Assembly (NCBI RefSeq): GCF_001485435.1
Contig: NZ_BCMS01000001.1
Location: forward strand, 2,737,501 to 2,801,500
Origin: Deinococcus grandis
GTDB lineage: Bacteria; Deinococcota; Deinococci; Deinococcales; Deinococcaceae
Length of the DNA stretch: 64,000 bases
Direction of reading: 5' to 3'
Part shown: positions 1-9,309 of the stretch, piece after piece
How the letters are laid out: every line of letters begins with the position of its first letter
How positions within the stretch are numbered: the stretch's first letter is position 1
Notes under the pieces: model-generated
The model's input: the letters and a program-made list of their open reading frames with translations, nothing else
Told to the model about the DNA's origin: nothing
Databases searched by the model: none
Translations under genes and position numbers: made by a program

Positions 1-681
1 CCACGGAGCGGCGCGCCCCACGTCCTCCCGCGTGACCCGCACGCCCGCCGCACGCAGCTGCGCGGTCAGCGCCGCGCCCAGCCGCTCCCGCGCCGCCTGC
101 GCCGAGACGGGCGGATCGTCGTGCCACGCCGCGAGCCGCAGCGCCGTCATGGGCGCCCCCAGCGGCACCTCCCACGCCGCCGAGTCGAACCCCAGGTCGT
201 CCACGCGCACCTCGCCCACCTCGCGCAGTCCCCGCGCGTACGCCTGCCGCGCCAGCGCCCGCAGGCTGTACGCGCCGTCGGCCACGCTCAGGGTCGGGTC
301 GCCACTGCCGCGCAGCGTCACCGCCTTCACCGACGCCCGGCCCACCTGCGCCGCCGGAACGGTCAGCTCGGCACTCCACCAGCCGCCCGCGCCGCCCCGC
401 TCGTCCAGCACGGCCGCGGCCGTCACCAGTTTCGTGGTGCTCGCCGGAATGAGCGCCCGGTCCGGCTGCCGCGCCTCCAGCACCGCCCGCGTCCGCAGGT
501 CCTGCACGAGCACCACCGTCTCCACGTCCCCCGGCAGTCCCCGCAGGGCCGCGCGCACCCCCGCACTCAGGCCCGGCTCGCGCGACAGGTGCAGCGTCAC
601 CGGCGCCTCCGCGGCGGGGGCGGCCACCTGCGCCGCCCCGGTCAGACCCAGCAGGGCGGCAATCAGGAAGGCGCGGCGCAT
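1..681 (-). CDS. dacB: D-alanyl-D-alanine carboxypeptidase/endopeptidase, PBP4 type (3' end outside window)
   Basis: The 227 visible residues start with a signal peptide ([17 protein letters not shown]) and so the enzyme is exported. The active-site SxxK motif is visible as ASTTKLV (Ser81, Lys84), followed by GSGDPTL, typical of the S13/PBP4 family that trims D-Ala and cleaves peptidoglycan cross-links in the periplasm. The later SxN and KTG motifs would lie outside the window. A -10-like TATCCT ends 7 nt before the ATG, so the mRNA is probably leaderless. Truncation is caused only by the window edge. Class A is confident; the dacB name is by family. Confidence 0.88.
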   Translation of the reverse strand, partial: MRRAFLIAALLGLTGAAQVAAPAAEAPVTLHLSREPGLSAGVRAALRGLPGDVETVVLVQDLRTRAVLEARQPDRALIPASTTKLVTAAAVLDERGGAGGWWSAELTVPAAQVGRASVKAVTLRGSGDPTLSVADGAYSLRALARQAYARGLREVGEVRVDDLGFDSAAWEVPLGAPMTALRLAAWHDDPPVSAQAARERLGAALTAQLRAAGVRVTREDVGRAAPW

Positions 682-748
682 GCCGCCCAGGATAAGGGCA
701 GAACGTGAGGGCATGACGACCGCTCAGGGCGACCCTCCCTCTGTCCCG

Positions 749-1657
749 TCAGCAGTCCTCGACGCGCACCCCGAACGTCACTTCCATCCAGCGGACGCGG
801 GCCAGCACGGCGGCCGGTTCCAGTGGCGCGGCCACCTCGACCGGCCCCAGGTCGCGGCTCAGGACGTGCTTCCCGAGGGCCGCCTCGCTGAACGTCGCGG
901 CCCCCTGCCCGGCCAGGGTCAGCAGGCGCCCCCCCATCTCCAGCCGCACGGCGTCCCGGAACGCCCGCACCTGAGCGTGGAACTCGTCGGCGGGCACGGT
1001 CAGCTGCCCGGTCTGTGGCAACCAGGACCGCCACGAATCGTCGTCCGGTTCGTCCGGGGGATGCCACGAGACCAGCACGTCGGTCCCCACGGGCCGGAAG
1101 CGTACGTAGAAAGTCGTGCTCACGTTGTCGTGCGCGTACGCGATCTCGACCCTGGCCGGTTCGACATCCCGGTCCAGCCGCTTGATCAGCCGCTTCCTGG
1201 CACGCCGCTCTGACGGGCGGATCTCGCCGGTCGCCTCGACCTGCCGCCGCAGGTTCGCCATCCAGCGCGCCCAGGAGCCCGAGGCGATCCAGTCCTCCAG
1301 CGGGGCGGGCAGGTGCCTCAGGGTCAGGCCCGCCGCGCCGCCCAGTTTCTCGGCGAAGTCCAGCACGCTGTGCTGCGACCTGCGCCGCTCACGGTCCTGT
1401 TTCCAGCGGCCCTCCAGCGCCTCGGGAGCGGCGGCCCGGCCCCACGCCTCCCACTGCCGCTGCACGAAGGCGGCCTGCCAGGCGGAATCCACCTGCGGGA
1501 AGTGGCCGCCCGGCGTGTTCAGGTGATACGTCCCCCAACCGGTTTCATACAGCAGCGTCTCGACACGCGACTCCGGGAATTCAGCCGCAATGCGCGCCCC
1601 CCAGCCGTCCCGCACGACCCCGAGGTCCTGAAGCTGGAACTCGAACAGGGGCCGCAC
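749..1657 (-). CDS. Conserved hypothetical protein, 302 aa
   Basis: I do not recognise a family with certainty. The protein is soluble, without signal peptide or membrane segments, and rich in Trp and Arg (for example [10 protein letters not shown] near the N-terminus and a basic [14 protein letters not shown] stretch mid-protein). It starts with GTG only 4 nt after the stop of the upstream phosphoesterase gene, so the two are almost surely cotranscribed and perhaps translationally coupled. No catalytic motif can be named. Confidence 0.6.
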   Translation of the reverse strand: MRPLFEFQLQDLGVVRDGWGARIAAEFPESRVETLLYETGWGTYHLNTPGGHFPQVDSAWQAAFVQRQWEAWGRAAAPEALEGRWKQDRERRRSQHSVLDFAEKLGGAAGLTLRHLPAPLEDWIASGSWARWMANLRRQVEATGEIRPSERRARKRLIKRLDRDVEPARVEIAYAHDNVSTTFYVRFRPVGTDVLVSWHPPDEPDDDSWRSWLPQTGQLTVPADEFHAQVRAFRDAVRLEMGGRLLTLAGQGAATFSEAALGKHVLSRDLGPVEVAAPLEPAAVLARVRWMEVTFGVRVEDC

Positions 1658-1661
1658 GCCA

Positions 1662-2396
1662 CTACTCGCCGGTGCGGGCGCGGCGTTTCTGGTACGCGCC
1701 GGTCAGGAGTTCCGCGACGTACTCGCGGGTGAACGGCATGCCGCTGGCCTCGGCGGCGCTGATCTCCTCGTCGCGGTCGTACGTCAGGCGGACGTACGTG
1801 GCGCTGTGCGACGGGCCGTGCGGGTCGAATTCCAGCACCAGGTAGCACGGCAGGGTGGAGTCCAGCGGGTTGCCGACGCTGCCGCAGTTGATCAGGGGGC
1901 GGCCCTCGACGTCCAGCATCAGCGCCTCGTGCATGTCGGCGTACACCAACGCGTCCGCGTGGGCGGTCAGGCCGAACTGCGCGTTGGGCGCGAACGCTTC
2001 CAGCTGGTCGTGCAGGCTGCTGTGCGGGTACAGGCGGTGGAAGAGGCCGCGGCTGCTGGCGTGCACGAAGCGCCACCAGGCACCGCCGAACTGTTCCTCG
2101 ATGCCGTACGGGAGGGCGCCGAGGTACGCGAGCCCTTCGGGGCTGAGTTTGCTGCGCGGCCAGAGGTCCTGCGGGCGGTGCGTGGCGCCCGCGACGCGGG
2201 CGTCCCAGTTGCCCTGGATGACGCGGGTGGCGTGCGCCTGCGTCCAGTCCAGCACTTCACGCGGGCGTGGTCCCTTGCCGACCAGGTCGCCCAGCACCCA
2301 GATGTCCGTCAGGCCGCGCCGCTGAATGTCTGCGTGGACCGCGAGGGTCGCCGCCAGGTTGGCGTGCAGGTCCGCGAGAATGGCGAGGCGAATCAT
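1662..2396 (-). CDS. Metallophosphoesterase (calcineurin-like, YfcE/MJ0936 type)
   Basis: The 244-aa protein carries the metal-binding motifs of the calcineurin-like phosphoesterase fold in order: ADLHAN (Asp9, His11), LGDLVGKGP (Asp37), GNWD (Asn63) and a C-terminal NCGSVGNP. Family members hydrolyse phosphomono- or diesters with a di-metal centre; the substrate here is unknown. The protein is cytosolic, with no signal peptide. A TAGACT hexamer ends 7 nt before the ATG, pointing to a leaderless transcript that also covers the downstream 302-aa gene. Confidence 0.85.
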   Translation of the reverse strand: MIRLAILADLHANLAATLAVHADIQRRGLTDIWVLGDLVGKGPRPREVLDWTQAHATRVIQGNWDARVAGATHRPQDLWPRSKLSPEGLAYLGALPYGIEEQFGGAWWRFVHASSRGLFHRLYPHSSLHDQLEAFAPNAQFGLTAHADALVYADMHEALMLDVEGRPLINCGSVGNPLDSTLPCYLVLEFDPHGPSHSATYVRLTYDRDEEISAAEASGMPFTREYVAELLTGAYQKRRARTGE

Positions 2397-2451
2397 GCCC
2401 CGGAGTCTAGCCCAGCGCTGGGGCGCGCCCCGCGCAAACCCGGCAGGCGTC

Positions 2452-2589
2452 TCATACGGATTCCGTTTGTTTCGTTAACAGATCGGAAAATCACCGATCT
2501 GCCAACTCCACGCCCGGAACCCGTTTGTCTCCTACTCGCTCCGCTCGGGTTGAAAGTTTTTGCAAACCTTTCAACCGGAGTCCTTATCA
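2452..2589 (+). repeat. 138-bp palindromic intergenic repeat, copy A
   Basis: The element begins TCATACGGATTCCGTTTG and ends CGGAGTCCTTATCA, so its ends are imperfect inverted repeats. It contains two internal stems (AGATCGGaaaatcaCCGATCT and GTTGAAAG...CTTTCAAC). It aligns over its whole length with the reverse complement of 3481-3620. It lies between the phosphoesterase start and the 78-aa gene and codes for nothing convincing. It looks like a MITE-like or Deinococcus small noncoding repeat. Confidence 0.8.
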
Positions 2590-2602
2590 GGCGCATTCCG
2601 GG

Positions 2603-2839
2603 TCAGGCGGCGCGGGGCGTGAGGGCCGCGACCATCGCCAGGGTGATCAGGCCCGCCGTGACGAGGCCCGCCACGACGAACCACGCCGGGGCGCGTCCGC
2701 CGCCCGAGGCGTTCGCGCCCGTCCACGCGAGGCGCAGGTTCACGAGGGCCAGCATCATCAGCACGGCGTCCAGGGCGTCCACCACGCCGCTCCCCACGGT
2801 CAGCGGGTACGCGACGAGGCGGGTGACGCCGACGAGCAC
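2603..2839 (-). CDS. Small two-helix membrane protein, unknown
   Basis: The 78 residues hold two hydrophobic stretches (about residues 3-38 and 51-75) linked by a short polar loop (TGANASGGGRAP). The reading frame is closed by a TAA shortly upstream, so the GTG at 2839 is the only reasonable start. No ribosome-binding site or -10 hexamer is evident. It sits between two inverted copies of a 138-140-bp repeat together with the flavin reductase gene. It could be a remnant of a larger membrane protein. Confidence 0.45.
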   Translation of the reverse strand: MLVGVTRLVAYPLTVGSGVVDALDAVLMMLALVNLRLAWTGANASGGGRAPAWFVVAGLVTAGLITLAMVAALTPRAA

Positions 2840-2940
2840 GAGCGCGATCAGCAGTTGCAGCGCTTAGGGGGGCACGGGACCATTATGGGCGGCGGGCCAG
2901 GGCCGCCGGTGTGCACCCTGGCCGCTGACCCCGGTTCGTG

Positions 2941-3417
2941 TTACCCCAGTTCGTGGTACTGCCCGCGGAAATACACCAGCGGGTCGTCGTCGGTGTAGCG
3001 GCTGTACTCGACGAAGCCCAGGAACAGCGTGTGGTCCCCGGCCTCGATGACGCGGTCCTTGCGGCACACGAGCTGCGCGACGCTGCCGCCGATCAGGGGC
3101 AGGCCCTCGTGTTCGAACCACGGCACCTGATCCTCGGGGCCGGGGCGTCCGGCGAAGTGATCGCTGAGGTGGCGTTGCGTGGCGGACAGGACGTTCACGC
3201 CGAAGTGCGTCACGTCGTCCTGGAGGAGCAGGGCTTGCATGTGGGCGCGCGTGTCCACGCTGACGAGGATCAGGGGCGGCTGGAGGCTGACGGACACGAA
3301 GGCGCTGGCGGTCATGCCGCGCCGCTCGTCCCCCCTGGCGGTGATGATGGTCACGCCGCTCGCGAAGCGGCCCAGCGTCTGACGGAATTCCTGCGGGGAG
3401 AGGCCGGTGTCGGTCAT
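2941..3417 (-). CDS. Flavin reductase-like (FMN-binding) protein
   Basis: The 158-aa protein fits the flavin reductase domain family (split barrel; reduces or binds FMN for partner monooxygenases). The pattern is typical: FRQTLGRFASGVTIIT near the N-terminus, GMTASAFVSVSLQPPLILVS in the flavin-binding region, and HTLFLGFVEY...LVYFRGQYHELG at the end. The start at 3417 is preferred over one 17 codons upstream because a TACACT hexamer ends 6 nt before it (leaderless). No partner oxygenase is adjacent. Confidence 0.87.
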   Translation of the reverse strand: MTDTGLSPQEFRQTLGRFASGVTIITARGDERRGMTASAFVSVSLQPPLILVSVDTRAHMQALLLQDDVTHFGVNVLSATQRHLSDHFAGRPGPEDQVPWFEHEGLPLIGGSVAQLVCRKDRVIEAGDHTLFLGFVEYSRYTDDDPLVYFRGQYHELG

Positions 3418-3480
3418 GCCGGGAGTGTACCCGGCGGGCTGCCCGGGCGGGTCGGCTGCCCCGGACATCGGCGCGGGACA

Positions 3481-3620
3481 TCATACGGACTCCGATTGAA
3501 TGGGCTGCAAAGACCATTCGATCCGAGCGGATGCGAGCAGGAGAAAAGCGGATTCCGGACGTGGAGTTGGCAACCCGGCGCCCTTCCGGGTTGTCAACGA
3601 AACAGACGGAATCCGTATCA
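3481..3620 (-). repeat. 140-bp palindromic intergenic repeat, copy B (inverted relative to copy A)
   Basis: Read on the minus strand it starts TGATACGGATTCCGTCTG and ends CGGAGTCCGTATGA, matching copy A at 2452-2589 end to end with scattered substitutions. Stem bases change together: the inner stem is AACCCGG...CCGGGTT here and AGATCGG...CCGATCT in copy A. Paired changes suggest that RNA or DNA hairpin structure is maintained. It fills the gap between the flavin reductase and GHL10 genes. Confidence 0.8.
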
Positions 3621-3649
3621 GTGGTACATGAACGCGGGGCGGGCTGCCG

Positions 3650-5269
3650 TCAGGGTCTGGCGGGGGGCAGGCTGGGGATGATCTGCACGGACCGCACGAG
3701 CAGGTCCGGGAGGCGCACCACGCCGCGTTCGGGCACGCGGTCGAGCCAGCGCTGCCCGCTGACGCGCACCTCGACCGGGCCGGGGGTCAGGGTGGCGAAG
3801 CCGTAGTAGCCCAGCGCGTCGGTCTGCGCCTGCGCGATGGCCTTGCCGTCACGCAGGACCTGCACGGTCTGGCCGCCGGGCGTGCCCGCGCCGGTGATGC
3901 GGCCCAGCAGGCCGCGCGTGGTGACGGGGGATTCCGTCCAGGGGCGCGGGGTGTTCAGGACGCCGCCGGGGGCGGTCAGGGCGGCCTGCACGGCGCCCAG
4001 TCCGGCGGGCGTGTCCTGCCGCTGGCCGTACACGTCGGCGGTGGGGGTGCGGTAGGAGTACCCGACCCAGCCGAGGCCCGCCCTGACGCTGCGGGCGGCC
4101 TGCGCGGCGGTGACCTTCGGGGCGTTCAGGTACATGGCGGTGCCTGACGCGAGGGCGACGCGCTGCCCGTCGGGGCGGGTCTGGACCTGCTGCGCGAACG
4201 CGTTCCAGCGGTCGAACCACGCGCCCTGGGGCGTCACCGTATCGCGCTTGTAGTTCATGAGGACGTTCAGGTCGAGCAGGCCGGTCTGCATCCAGGTGGG
4301 CCAGTCCTGCATCACGTCGGTGTACGTGCGGGTCCTGCGGAAGCCGTCCAGGTCGGCGGGCGCGTCGTTGTAGGTGATGGTGGCGGCGCTGATCCAGGCG
4401 TCGGGGCGCACCGCCTTGACCTCCAGCGTGATGCGGCGCACGAGGTTGGTGATCTGCTCGCGTTTCCAGGCCTGCCAGGTGGGGTCGGTGGCGGCGGGTG
4501 TGCCGGGGCGACCGCTCTCGGCGCGGTAGCGGGCGAGCGTCTTGGGGTCGTAGCCCCACGCGCCGCCGTCCGGGTAGCGGATCCGGTCGAGCTGGATGCC
4601 GTCCACGGGGTAGTGCCGCACGAGGCTCACGGCGGCCTGGGTCATGTACTCGGCGGCGTCGGGAATGGCGGCGTCCAGCCAGGCGTCCTTGCCTTCCAGC
4701 CAGGTGCCGTCGGGGCGGCGGGCCAGCCAGGACGCGCGGCCCGCGTCGGGTCCGTGGGCGCGCATGAGGTGGTCGGCGCTGGTGTTGGGGACGGTGGTGT
4801 TCGCCACGCCGGTCACGCTGAGCCACGCGATGACCCGCATGCCGCGCGCGTGGGCCTGGGTGGTGATGGCGTCCAGCGGGTCGAAGCCGGGGGTCAGGTC
4901 GGCGTCGCTGATGGGCGGCACGCTGGCCTTCAGGCACAGGCAGTCGGCGCGGCGGATGGCCTGCACGAACAGGGTGTTCACGCCCAGCCGCGCGGCGTCC
5001 TGCACGGTCTGATTCACCTGCGCGGGGGTCTTCAGGCCGGGGCCGAAGGCGTCGATCCACAGGCCGCGCAGCGCCGAGCCGGGCTGGGCCTCCGGGGCCG
5101 GGACAGCAGCGGTCGGGGCGGCGGGCGCAGGGGCCGCAGCGGGCGCCGGTGTACCCGGTGCGGGGGTGCTGGGTGCCGGGGTGCCCGGGGCCGCGCTCTG
5201 GGCTGCGGAGGGAACGGGAACGCCCAGCAGGAGGGGCAGGAGCAGGGCGCGCAGCGGGGGGCGGGGCAT
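3650..5269 (-). CDS. Exported glycosyl hydrolase-like protein, GHL10 (DUF187) family
   Basis: The 539-aa protein has a signal peptide (MPRPPLRALLLPLLLGVP), then a Pro/Ala-rich linker (about residues 25-58), then a TIM-barrel domain starting ALRGLWIDAFGPGLK with the diagnostic HYPVDGIQLDRIRYPDG segment, and a small C-terminal domain. GHL10 proteins are predicted secreted glycosidases acting on bacterial cell-surface or peptidoglycan glycans. A TAGCCT hexamer lies 10 nt before the ATG. In-frame sequence upstream of 5269 overlaps the divergent gnd promoter and is unlikely to be translated. Confidence 0.82.
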   Translation of the reverse strand: MPRPPLRALLLPLLLGVPVPSAAQSAAPGTPAPSTPAPGTPAPAAAPAPAAPTAAVPAPEAQPGSALRGLWIDAFGPGLKTPAQVNQTVQDAARLGVNTLFVQAIRRADCLCLKASVPPISDADLTPGFDPLDAITTQAHARGMRVIAWLSVTGVANTTVPNTSADHLMRAHGPDAGRASWLARRPDGTWLEGKDAWLDAAIPDAAEYMTQAAVSLVRHYPVDGIQLDRIRYPDGGAWGYDPKTLARYRAESGRPGTPAATDPTWQAWKREQITNLVRRITLEVKAVRPDAWISAATITYNDAPADLDGFRRTRTYTDVMQDWPTWMQTGLLDLNVLMNYKRDTVTPQGAWFDRWNAFAQQVQTRPDGQRVALASGTAMYLNAPKVTAAQAARSVRAGLGWVGYSYRTPTADVYGQRQDTPAGLGAVQAALTAPGGVLNTPRPWTESPVTTRGLLGRITGAGTPGGQTVQVLRDGKAIAQAQTDALGYYGFATLTPGPVEVRVSGQRWLDRVPERGVVRLPDLLVRSVQIIPSLPPARP

Positions 5270-5384
5270 GGGTGCCGGGAGGCTAGCGCACCCCGCCGCG
5301 CGAAGGGTGAGCCGGGCGCGTGGGGGGGACAGAGGGGGCGGGGCTGTGCGGACAGCGCCCTCATGACGGCGTTGGTGTCCGCCG

Positions 5385-5390
5385 TACACT
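5385..5390 (+). promoter_or_regulatory. Putative leaderless -10 element of gnd
   Basis: TACACT sits 6 nt before the gnd ATG, which would place the transcription start at or next to the A of the start codon. No clear -35 is seen at 17 nt, and no ribosome-binding site exists. Confidence 0.55.
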
Positions 5391-5396
5391 TGCGGC

Positions 5397-6872
5397 ATGA
5401 CCTCGGACGTGCAGGCGGCAGGCGGGCAGGCGGACATCGGCGTGATCGGACTGGCGGTGATGGGCGAGAACCTCATCCTGAACATGGAAAGCCGGGGCTT
5501 CACGGTCGCGGCGTTCAACCGCACGGTCAGCAAGGTCACCGCCTTTACCGGGGGTCGCGCCCGGGGTCAGCGCATCCTGGGCGCGGACAGCCTGCCGGCC
5601 TTCGTGGCGCTGCTCAAGCCGCCGCGCCGCGTGATGCTGATGGTCAAGGCGGGCGCCGCCGTGGACGAGTTCATCGGGCACCTGACGCCGCTGCTGTCCG
5701 AGGGGGACATCATCATCGACGGGGGGAACAGCCACCCGGCGGACTCCACGCGCCGCACCCGCGAACTGGCAGAGAGGGGGCTGCTGTTCATCGGCACCGG
5801 CGTCTCCGGCGGCGAGGAGGGCGCCCTGACCGGCCCGAGCATCATGCCCGGCGGGAACGAGCAGGCCTGGGAGGCCGTGAAGCCCATCTTCCAGGGGATC
5901 GCGGCGCGCGTGGCGGACGGCACGCCCTGCTGCGACTGGGTCGGCCCGGACGGCGCGGGGCACTTCGTGAAGATGGTGCACAACGGCATCGAGTACGCCG
6001 ACATGCAGATGATCGCCGAGAGCTACCAGCTCCTGCGCGCCGCCGGGCTCAGCGCGCCAGAGGCCGGGGAGGTCTTCGCCCGCTGGAACGAGGGCGAACT
6101 GGACAGCTACCTGATCGAGATCACGGCCGACATCCTGCGCAAGACCGACGACGAGACCGGGCAGCCCCTCGTGGACGTGATCCTGGACGCCGCCGGGCAG
6201 AAGGGCACCGGGAAGTGGACGTCGGTGGCGGCGCTGGACGCCGGGAGTCCCGCCGCGACGATCACCGAGGCGGTGTACGCGCGGGCCATGAGTGCCCTGA
6301 AGGCCGAGCGCGTGGCCGCCAGCGCGGTCCTGAGCGGCCCGACCTTCGCCGCGCCCGCTGACCGTGACGCGTTCGTGGAGGGCGTCCGCCGGGCGCTGTA
6401 CGCCAGCAAGATCGCCGCGTACGCGCAGGGCTTCCAGCTGCTGCACCTGAGCGCGCAGGACGCCGGGTGGACGCTGGACTACGGGCGGATCGCGCAGATG
6501 TGGCGCGGCGGGTGCATCATCCGCGCGGCGTTCCTGGACCGCATCAAGGAGGCGTACGACGCGCAGCCGGACCTGCCGAACCTGCTCGTCGCGCCGTACT
6601 TCCGCGACGCGGTGCAGGGCGCGCAGGGCGCGTGGCGCGACACCCTGGCGGCCGCCGTGCGCGGGGGCGTGCCCGTCCCGGCGTTCAGCAGCGCCCTGGC
6701 GTACTTCGACGGGTACCGCTCGGCGGTGCTGCCCGCGAACCTCATCCAGGCGCAGCGCGACTACTTCGGGGCGCACACCTACGAGCGGACGGACCGGGCG
6801 CGCGGGGAGTTCTTCCACACGAACTGGACCGGGCGCGGCGGGGACACGGCCAGCACGACGTACAACGCCTGA
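5397..6872 (+). CDS. gnd: 6-phosphogluconate dehydrogenase, decarboxylating
   Basis: The 491-aa enzyme oxidatively decarboxylates 6-phosphogluconate to ribulose 5-phosphate and makes NADPH in the pentose phosphate pathway. Visible motifs are the Rossmann fold IGVIGLAVMGENLILNM, the substrate-loop VSGGEEGALTGPSIMPGG, GPDGAGHFVKMVHNGIEY with the catalytic Lys, and the C-terminal ERTDRARGEFFHTNW that contacts the second subunit. The length equals the long homodimeric form (about 470-490 aa). It is monocistronic by context. Confidence 0.97.
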   Translation: MTSDVQAAGGQADIGVIGLAVMGENLILNMESRGFTVAAFNRTVSKVTAFTGGRARGQRILGADSLPAFVALLKPPRRVMLMVKAGAAVDEFIGHLTPLLSEGDIIIDGGNSHPADSTRRTRELAERGLLFIGTGVSGGEEGALTGPSIMPGGNEQAWEAVKPIFQGIAARVADGTPCCDWVGPDGAGHFVKMVHNGIEYADMQMIAESYQLLRAAGLSAPEAGEVFARWNEGELDSYLIEITADILRKTDDETGQPLVDVILDAAGQKGTGKWTSVAALDAGSPAATITEAVYARAMSALKAERVAASAVLSGPTFAAPADRDAFVEGVRRALYASKIAAYAQGFQLLHLSAQDAGWTLDYGRIAQMWRGGCIIRAAFLDRIKEAYDAQPDLPNLLVAPYFRDAVQGAQGAWRDTLAAAVRGGVPVPAFSSALAYFDGYRSAVLPANLIQAQRDYFGAHTYERTDRARGEFFHTNWTGRGGDTASTTYNA

Positions 6873-6910
6873 GCCCCTCGCGCCCCTGCGCGCAACTGTG
6901 CGGGCGGGGG

Positions 6911-6940
6911 TTGGCCGGGGCGCGGCGCGTGGGCTAGAGT
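6911..6940 (+). promoter_or_regulatory. Putative sigma-A promoter of rpoZ
   Basis: TTGGCC (6911-6916) and TAGAGT (6935-6940) are separated by 18 nt and lie about 50 nt upstream of the rpoZ start, which has a clear ribosome-binding site (AGGGAGG, 6977-6983). This gene is therefore a leadered exception among many leaderless neighbours. Confidence 0.45.
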
Positions 6941-6992
6941 GGGGGGCTGATACCGGTGCAGGGTCCGGTGGCTTCCAGGGAGGTTGTGCATC

Positions 6993-7292
6993 ATGGCAGA
7001 ACGAGATATTGACAAGCTGCTGTCACTGACCGACAGCAAGTACCGACTGAGTGTCGTGACCGCCAAGCGGGCGCTGCAGCTGCGCAGTGGCGCGCCGAGC
7101 GTGCTGCCGGTCGAGCAGCGCGTCCGCACGCGGAATCTGGTCACGCAGGCGATGCGGGAACTGGCGACCGGGAAACTCACGGTCGGCACGAACATGATCG
7201 ACGAGCAGCGGTTCCATCAGGATTACGTGCGGCAGCGTCAGGCCCAGCTGCAGGCGCAGCTGAACGCCGAACGCGAACGCGAACGGGACTGA
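6993..7292 (+). CDS. rpoZ: DNA-directed RNA polymerase omega subunit
   Basis: The 99-aa protein begins MAERDIDKLLSLTDSKYRLSV, carries the omega-family stretch VTAKRALQLRSG and ends in a highly charged tail (RERERD). Omega binds the beta-prime C-terminus and helps RNA polymerase assemble. The start is set by the AGGGAGG ribosome-binding site. A strong terminator follows directly, so the gene is transcribed alone. Confidence 0.93.
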   Translation: MAERDIDKLLSLTDSKYRLSVVTAKRALQLRSGAPSVLPVEQRVRTRNLVTQAMRELATGKLTVGTNMIDEQRFHQDYVRQRQAQLQAQLNAERERERD

Positions 7293-7308
7293 TCCTTCCG
7301 TGCCGGAA

Positions 7309-7334
7309 AGCGCCCCCCTGTGGGGCGTTTTTTC
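7309..7334 (+). terminator. Rho-independent terminator after rpoZ
   Basis: The stem GCGCCCC / GGGGCG with a short loop is followed by TTTTTT. It lies 17 nt after the rpoZ stop codon. Confidence 0.85.
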
Positions 7335-7365
7335 GTGCCCTGCGGCGGGCGGTATGGTGTGGGGG

Positions 7366-8619
7366 ATGCTGAGTGCTTTTGCCGTGCTGCTGTGCGTGAC
7401 CGCGCTGCTGGCGTACCTGAACGACCGGTTCCTGCATTTTCCGACGACGGTGGGGGTGACGCTGGCGGGGGCGCTGGCGAGCATCCTGCTGATCGTGCTG
7501 GACGCGCTGGGCCTGCCGGGCCTGCGGGGGTGGGCGGCGGGGGTGCTGGAGACGCTGGATTTCACGGAGTTCGTGCTGAACGGGATTCTGAGCGTGCTGC
7601 TGTTCGCGGGGGCGCTGAGCCTGAATGCGCGGCAGATGCTGCGGCAGCGGCGCAGCATCCTGCTGCTGGCGTTCCTGAGCACGCTGATCAGCACGGCGCT
7701 GATCGGGTTCGCGGCGTACGGGGTGTTCGCGCTGGTGGGGCTGGACGTGCCGCTGATGTGGGCGCTGCTGTTCGGCGCGCTGATCAGCCCGACGGACCCC
7801 GTGGCGGTGCTGGACCTGCTGAAGCGGGCGCGGGTGCCGGTGAAGATCGAGACGTTGATTGCCGGGGAGAGCCTGTTCAACGACGGGGTGGGCGTGGTGA
7901 TCTTCCTGGCGCTGGCGGGCGCGGCGGGCCTGGGTGGGCACGGCGCGGAGGTCAGCGCGGCGGGCGTGGCGGGCCTGTTCGCGCAGGAGGCGCTGGGCGG
8001 GCTGGCGTTCGGGGCGCTGCTGGGCGGCCTGGGCTTCGTGCTGCTGCGCGGCGTGAAGGAGCACGCCGTGGAGATCCTCTTGACGCTGGCGTTGGTCGTG
8101 GGTGGGTACGTGGCGGCCGCCGCGCTGGGCATCAGCGGGCCGCTGGCGATGGTCGTGGCGGGGCTGGTGATCTCGGCGTACAAGCACACGCTGTTCACGC
8201 CGAGCACGCAGGAACTCGTGGAGGGCTTCTGGGAGACCATCGATCAGGTGCTGAACATCGTCCTGTTCGCGTTCATCGGCCTGGACGTGCTGCTGACCGA
8301 GACGACCGGCGCGCAGATCCTCGCGAGCGTCCTGCTGATCGGCGTGGCGCTCGCCGCCCGCTGGATCAGCGTGGCGCTGCCGTTCGCCCTCGTGCGCGCC
8401 CGCGAGGGCTACGGGGCGTACACGGTGCGCCTGCTGACCTGGGGCGGCCTGCGCGGCGGGATCGCCATCAGCCTCGCGCTGGGCCTGCCGGACAGCCCGT
8501 ACCGCACGCACCTCGTGACCGTCACGTACGCCATCGTGCTGTTCACCATCGCCGTGCAGGGCCTCACGATCATGCCGCTCGTACGCCGCGCGGTGGACGC
8601 CACACCCGAAGAGGGTTGA
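7366..8619 (+). CDS. Na+/H+ antiporter, CPA1 (NhaP/sodium-hydrogen exchanger) family
   Basis: The 417-aa protein has about 12 hydrophobic segments. Family landmarks are LFGALISPTDPVAVLDLLK and the ion-site segment AGESLFNDGVGVVIF (the conserved ND pair), plus GGLRGGIAISLALGLP near the C-terminus. It would exchange cytoplasmic Na+ (or K+) for protons at the inner membrane. The start at 7366 is chosen because TATGGT ends 7 nt before it; longer in-frame sequence would run back into the rpoZ terminator. Confidence 0.92.
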   Translation: MLSAFAVLLCVTALLAYLNDRFLHFPTTVGVTLAGALASILLIVLDALGLPGLRGWAAGVLETLDFTEFVLNGILSVLLFAGALSLNARQMLRQRRSILLLAFLSTLISTALIGFAAYGVFALVGLDVPLMWALLFGALISPTDPVAVLDLLKRARVPVKIETLIAGESLFNDGVGVVIFLALAGAAGLGGHGAEVSAAGVAGLFAQEALGGLAFGALLGGLGFVLLRGVKEHAVEILLTLALVVGGYVAAAALGISGPLAMVVAGLVISAYKHTLFTPSTQELVEGFWETIDQVLNIVLFAFIGLDVLLTETTGAQILASVLLIGVALAARWISVALPFALVRAREGYGAYTVRLLTWGGLRGGIAISLALGLPDSPYRTHLVTVTYAIVLFTIAVQGLTIMPLVRRAVDATPEEG

Positions 8620-8620
8620 T

Positions 8621-8694
8621 AGTCGACAGTTGATGGTTGATGGACTGGGGGGTGCCCCGATCCATCTACCATCAACTTTCGACCTTCTACTTCT

Positions 8695-8697
<3 letters not shown>
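8621..8697. terminator. Heptad-structured palindrome between convergent genes
   Basis: GTTGATGG...CCATC-ACCATCAAC (8629-8676) forms a long hairpin with GGGG/CCCC at its core, suited to stop transcription from both sides. The sequence is built from 7-nt units (AGTTGAT GGTTGAT; CATCTAC CATCAAC TTTCGAC CTTCTAC), and these units continue into the stop codon of the cyclophilin gene. Confidence 0.6.
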
Positions 8698-9261
<564 letters not shown>

Positions 9262-9309
9262 GGGGGGCATTGTACCGCCCGCCCCCCACGGCGTCCCCTG
9301 CGCCCGCCT

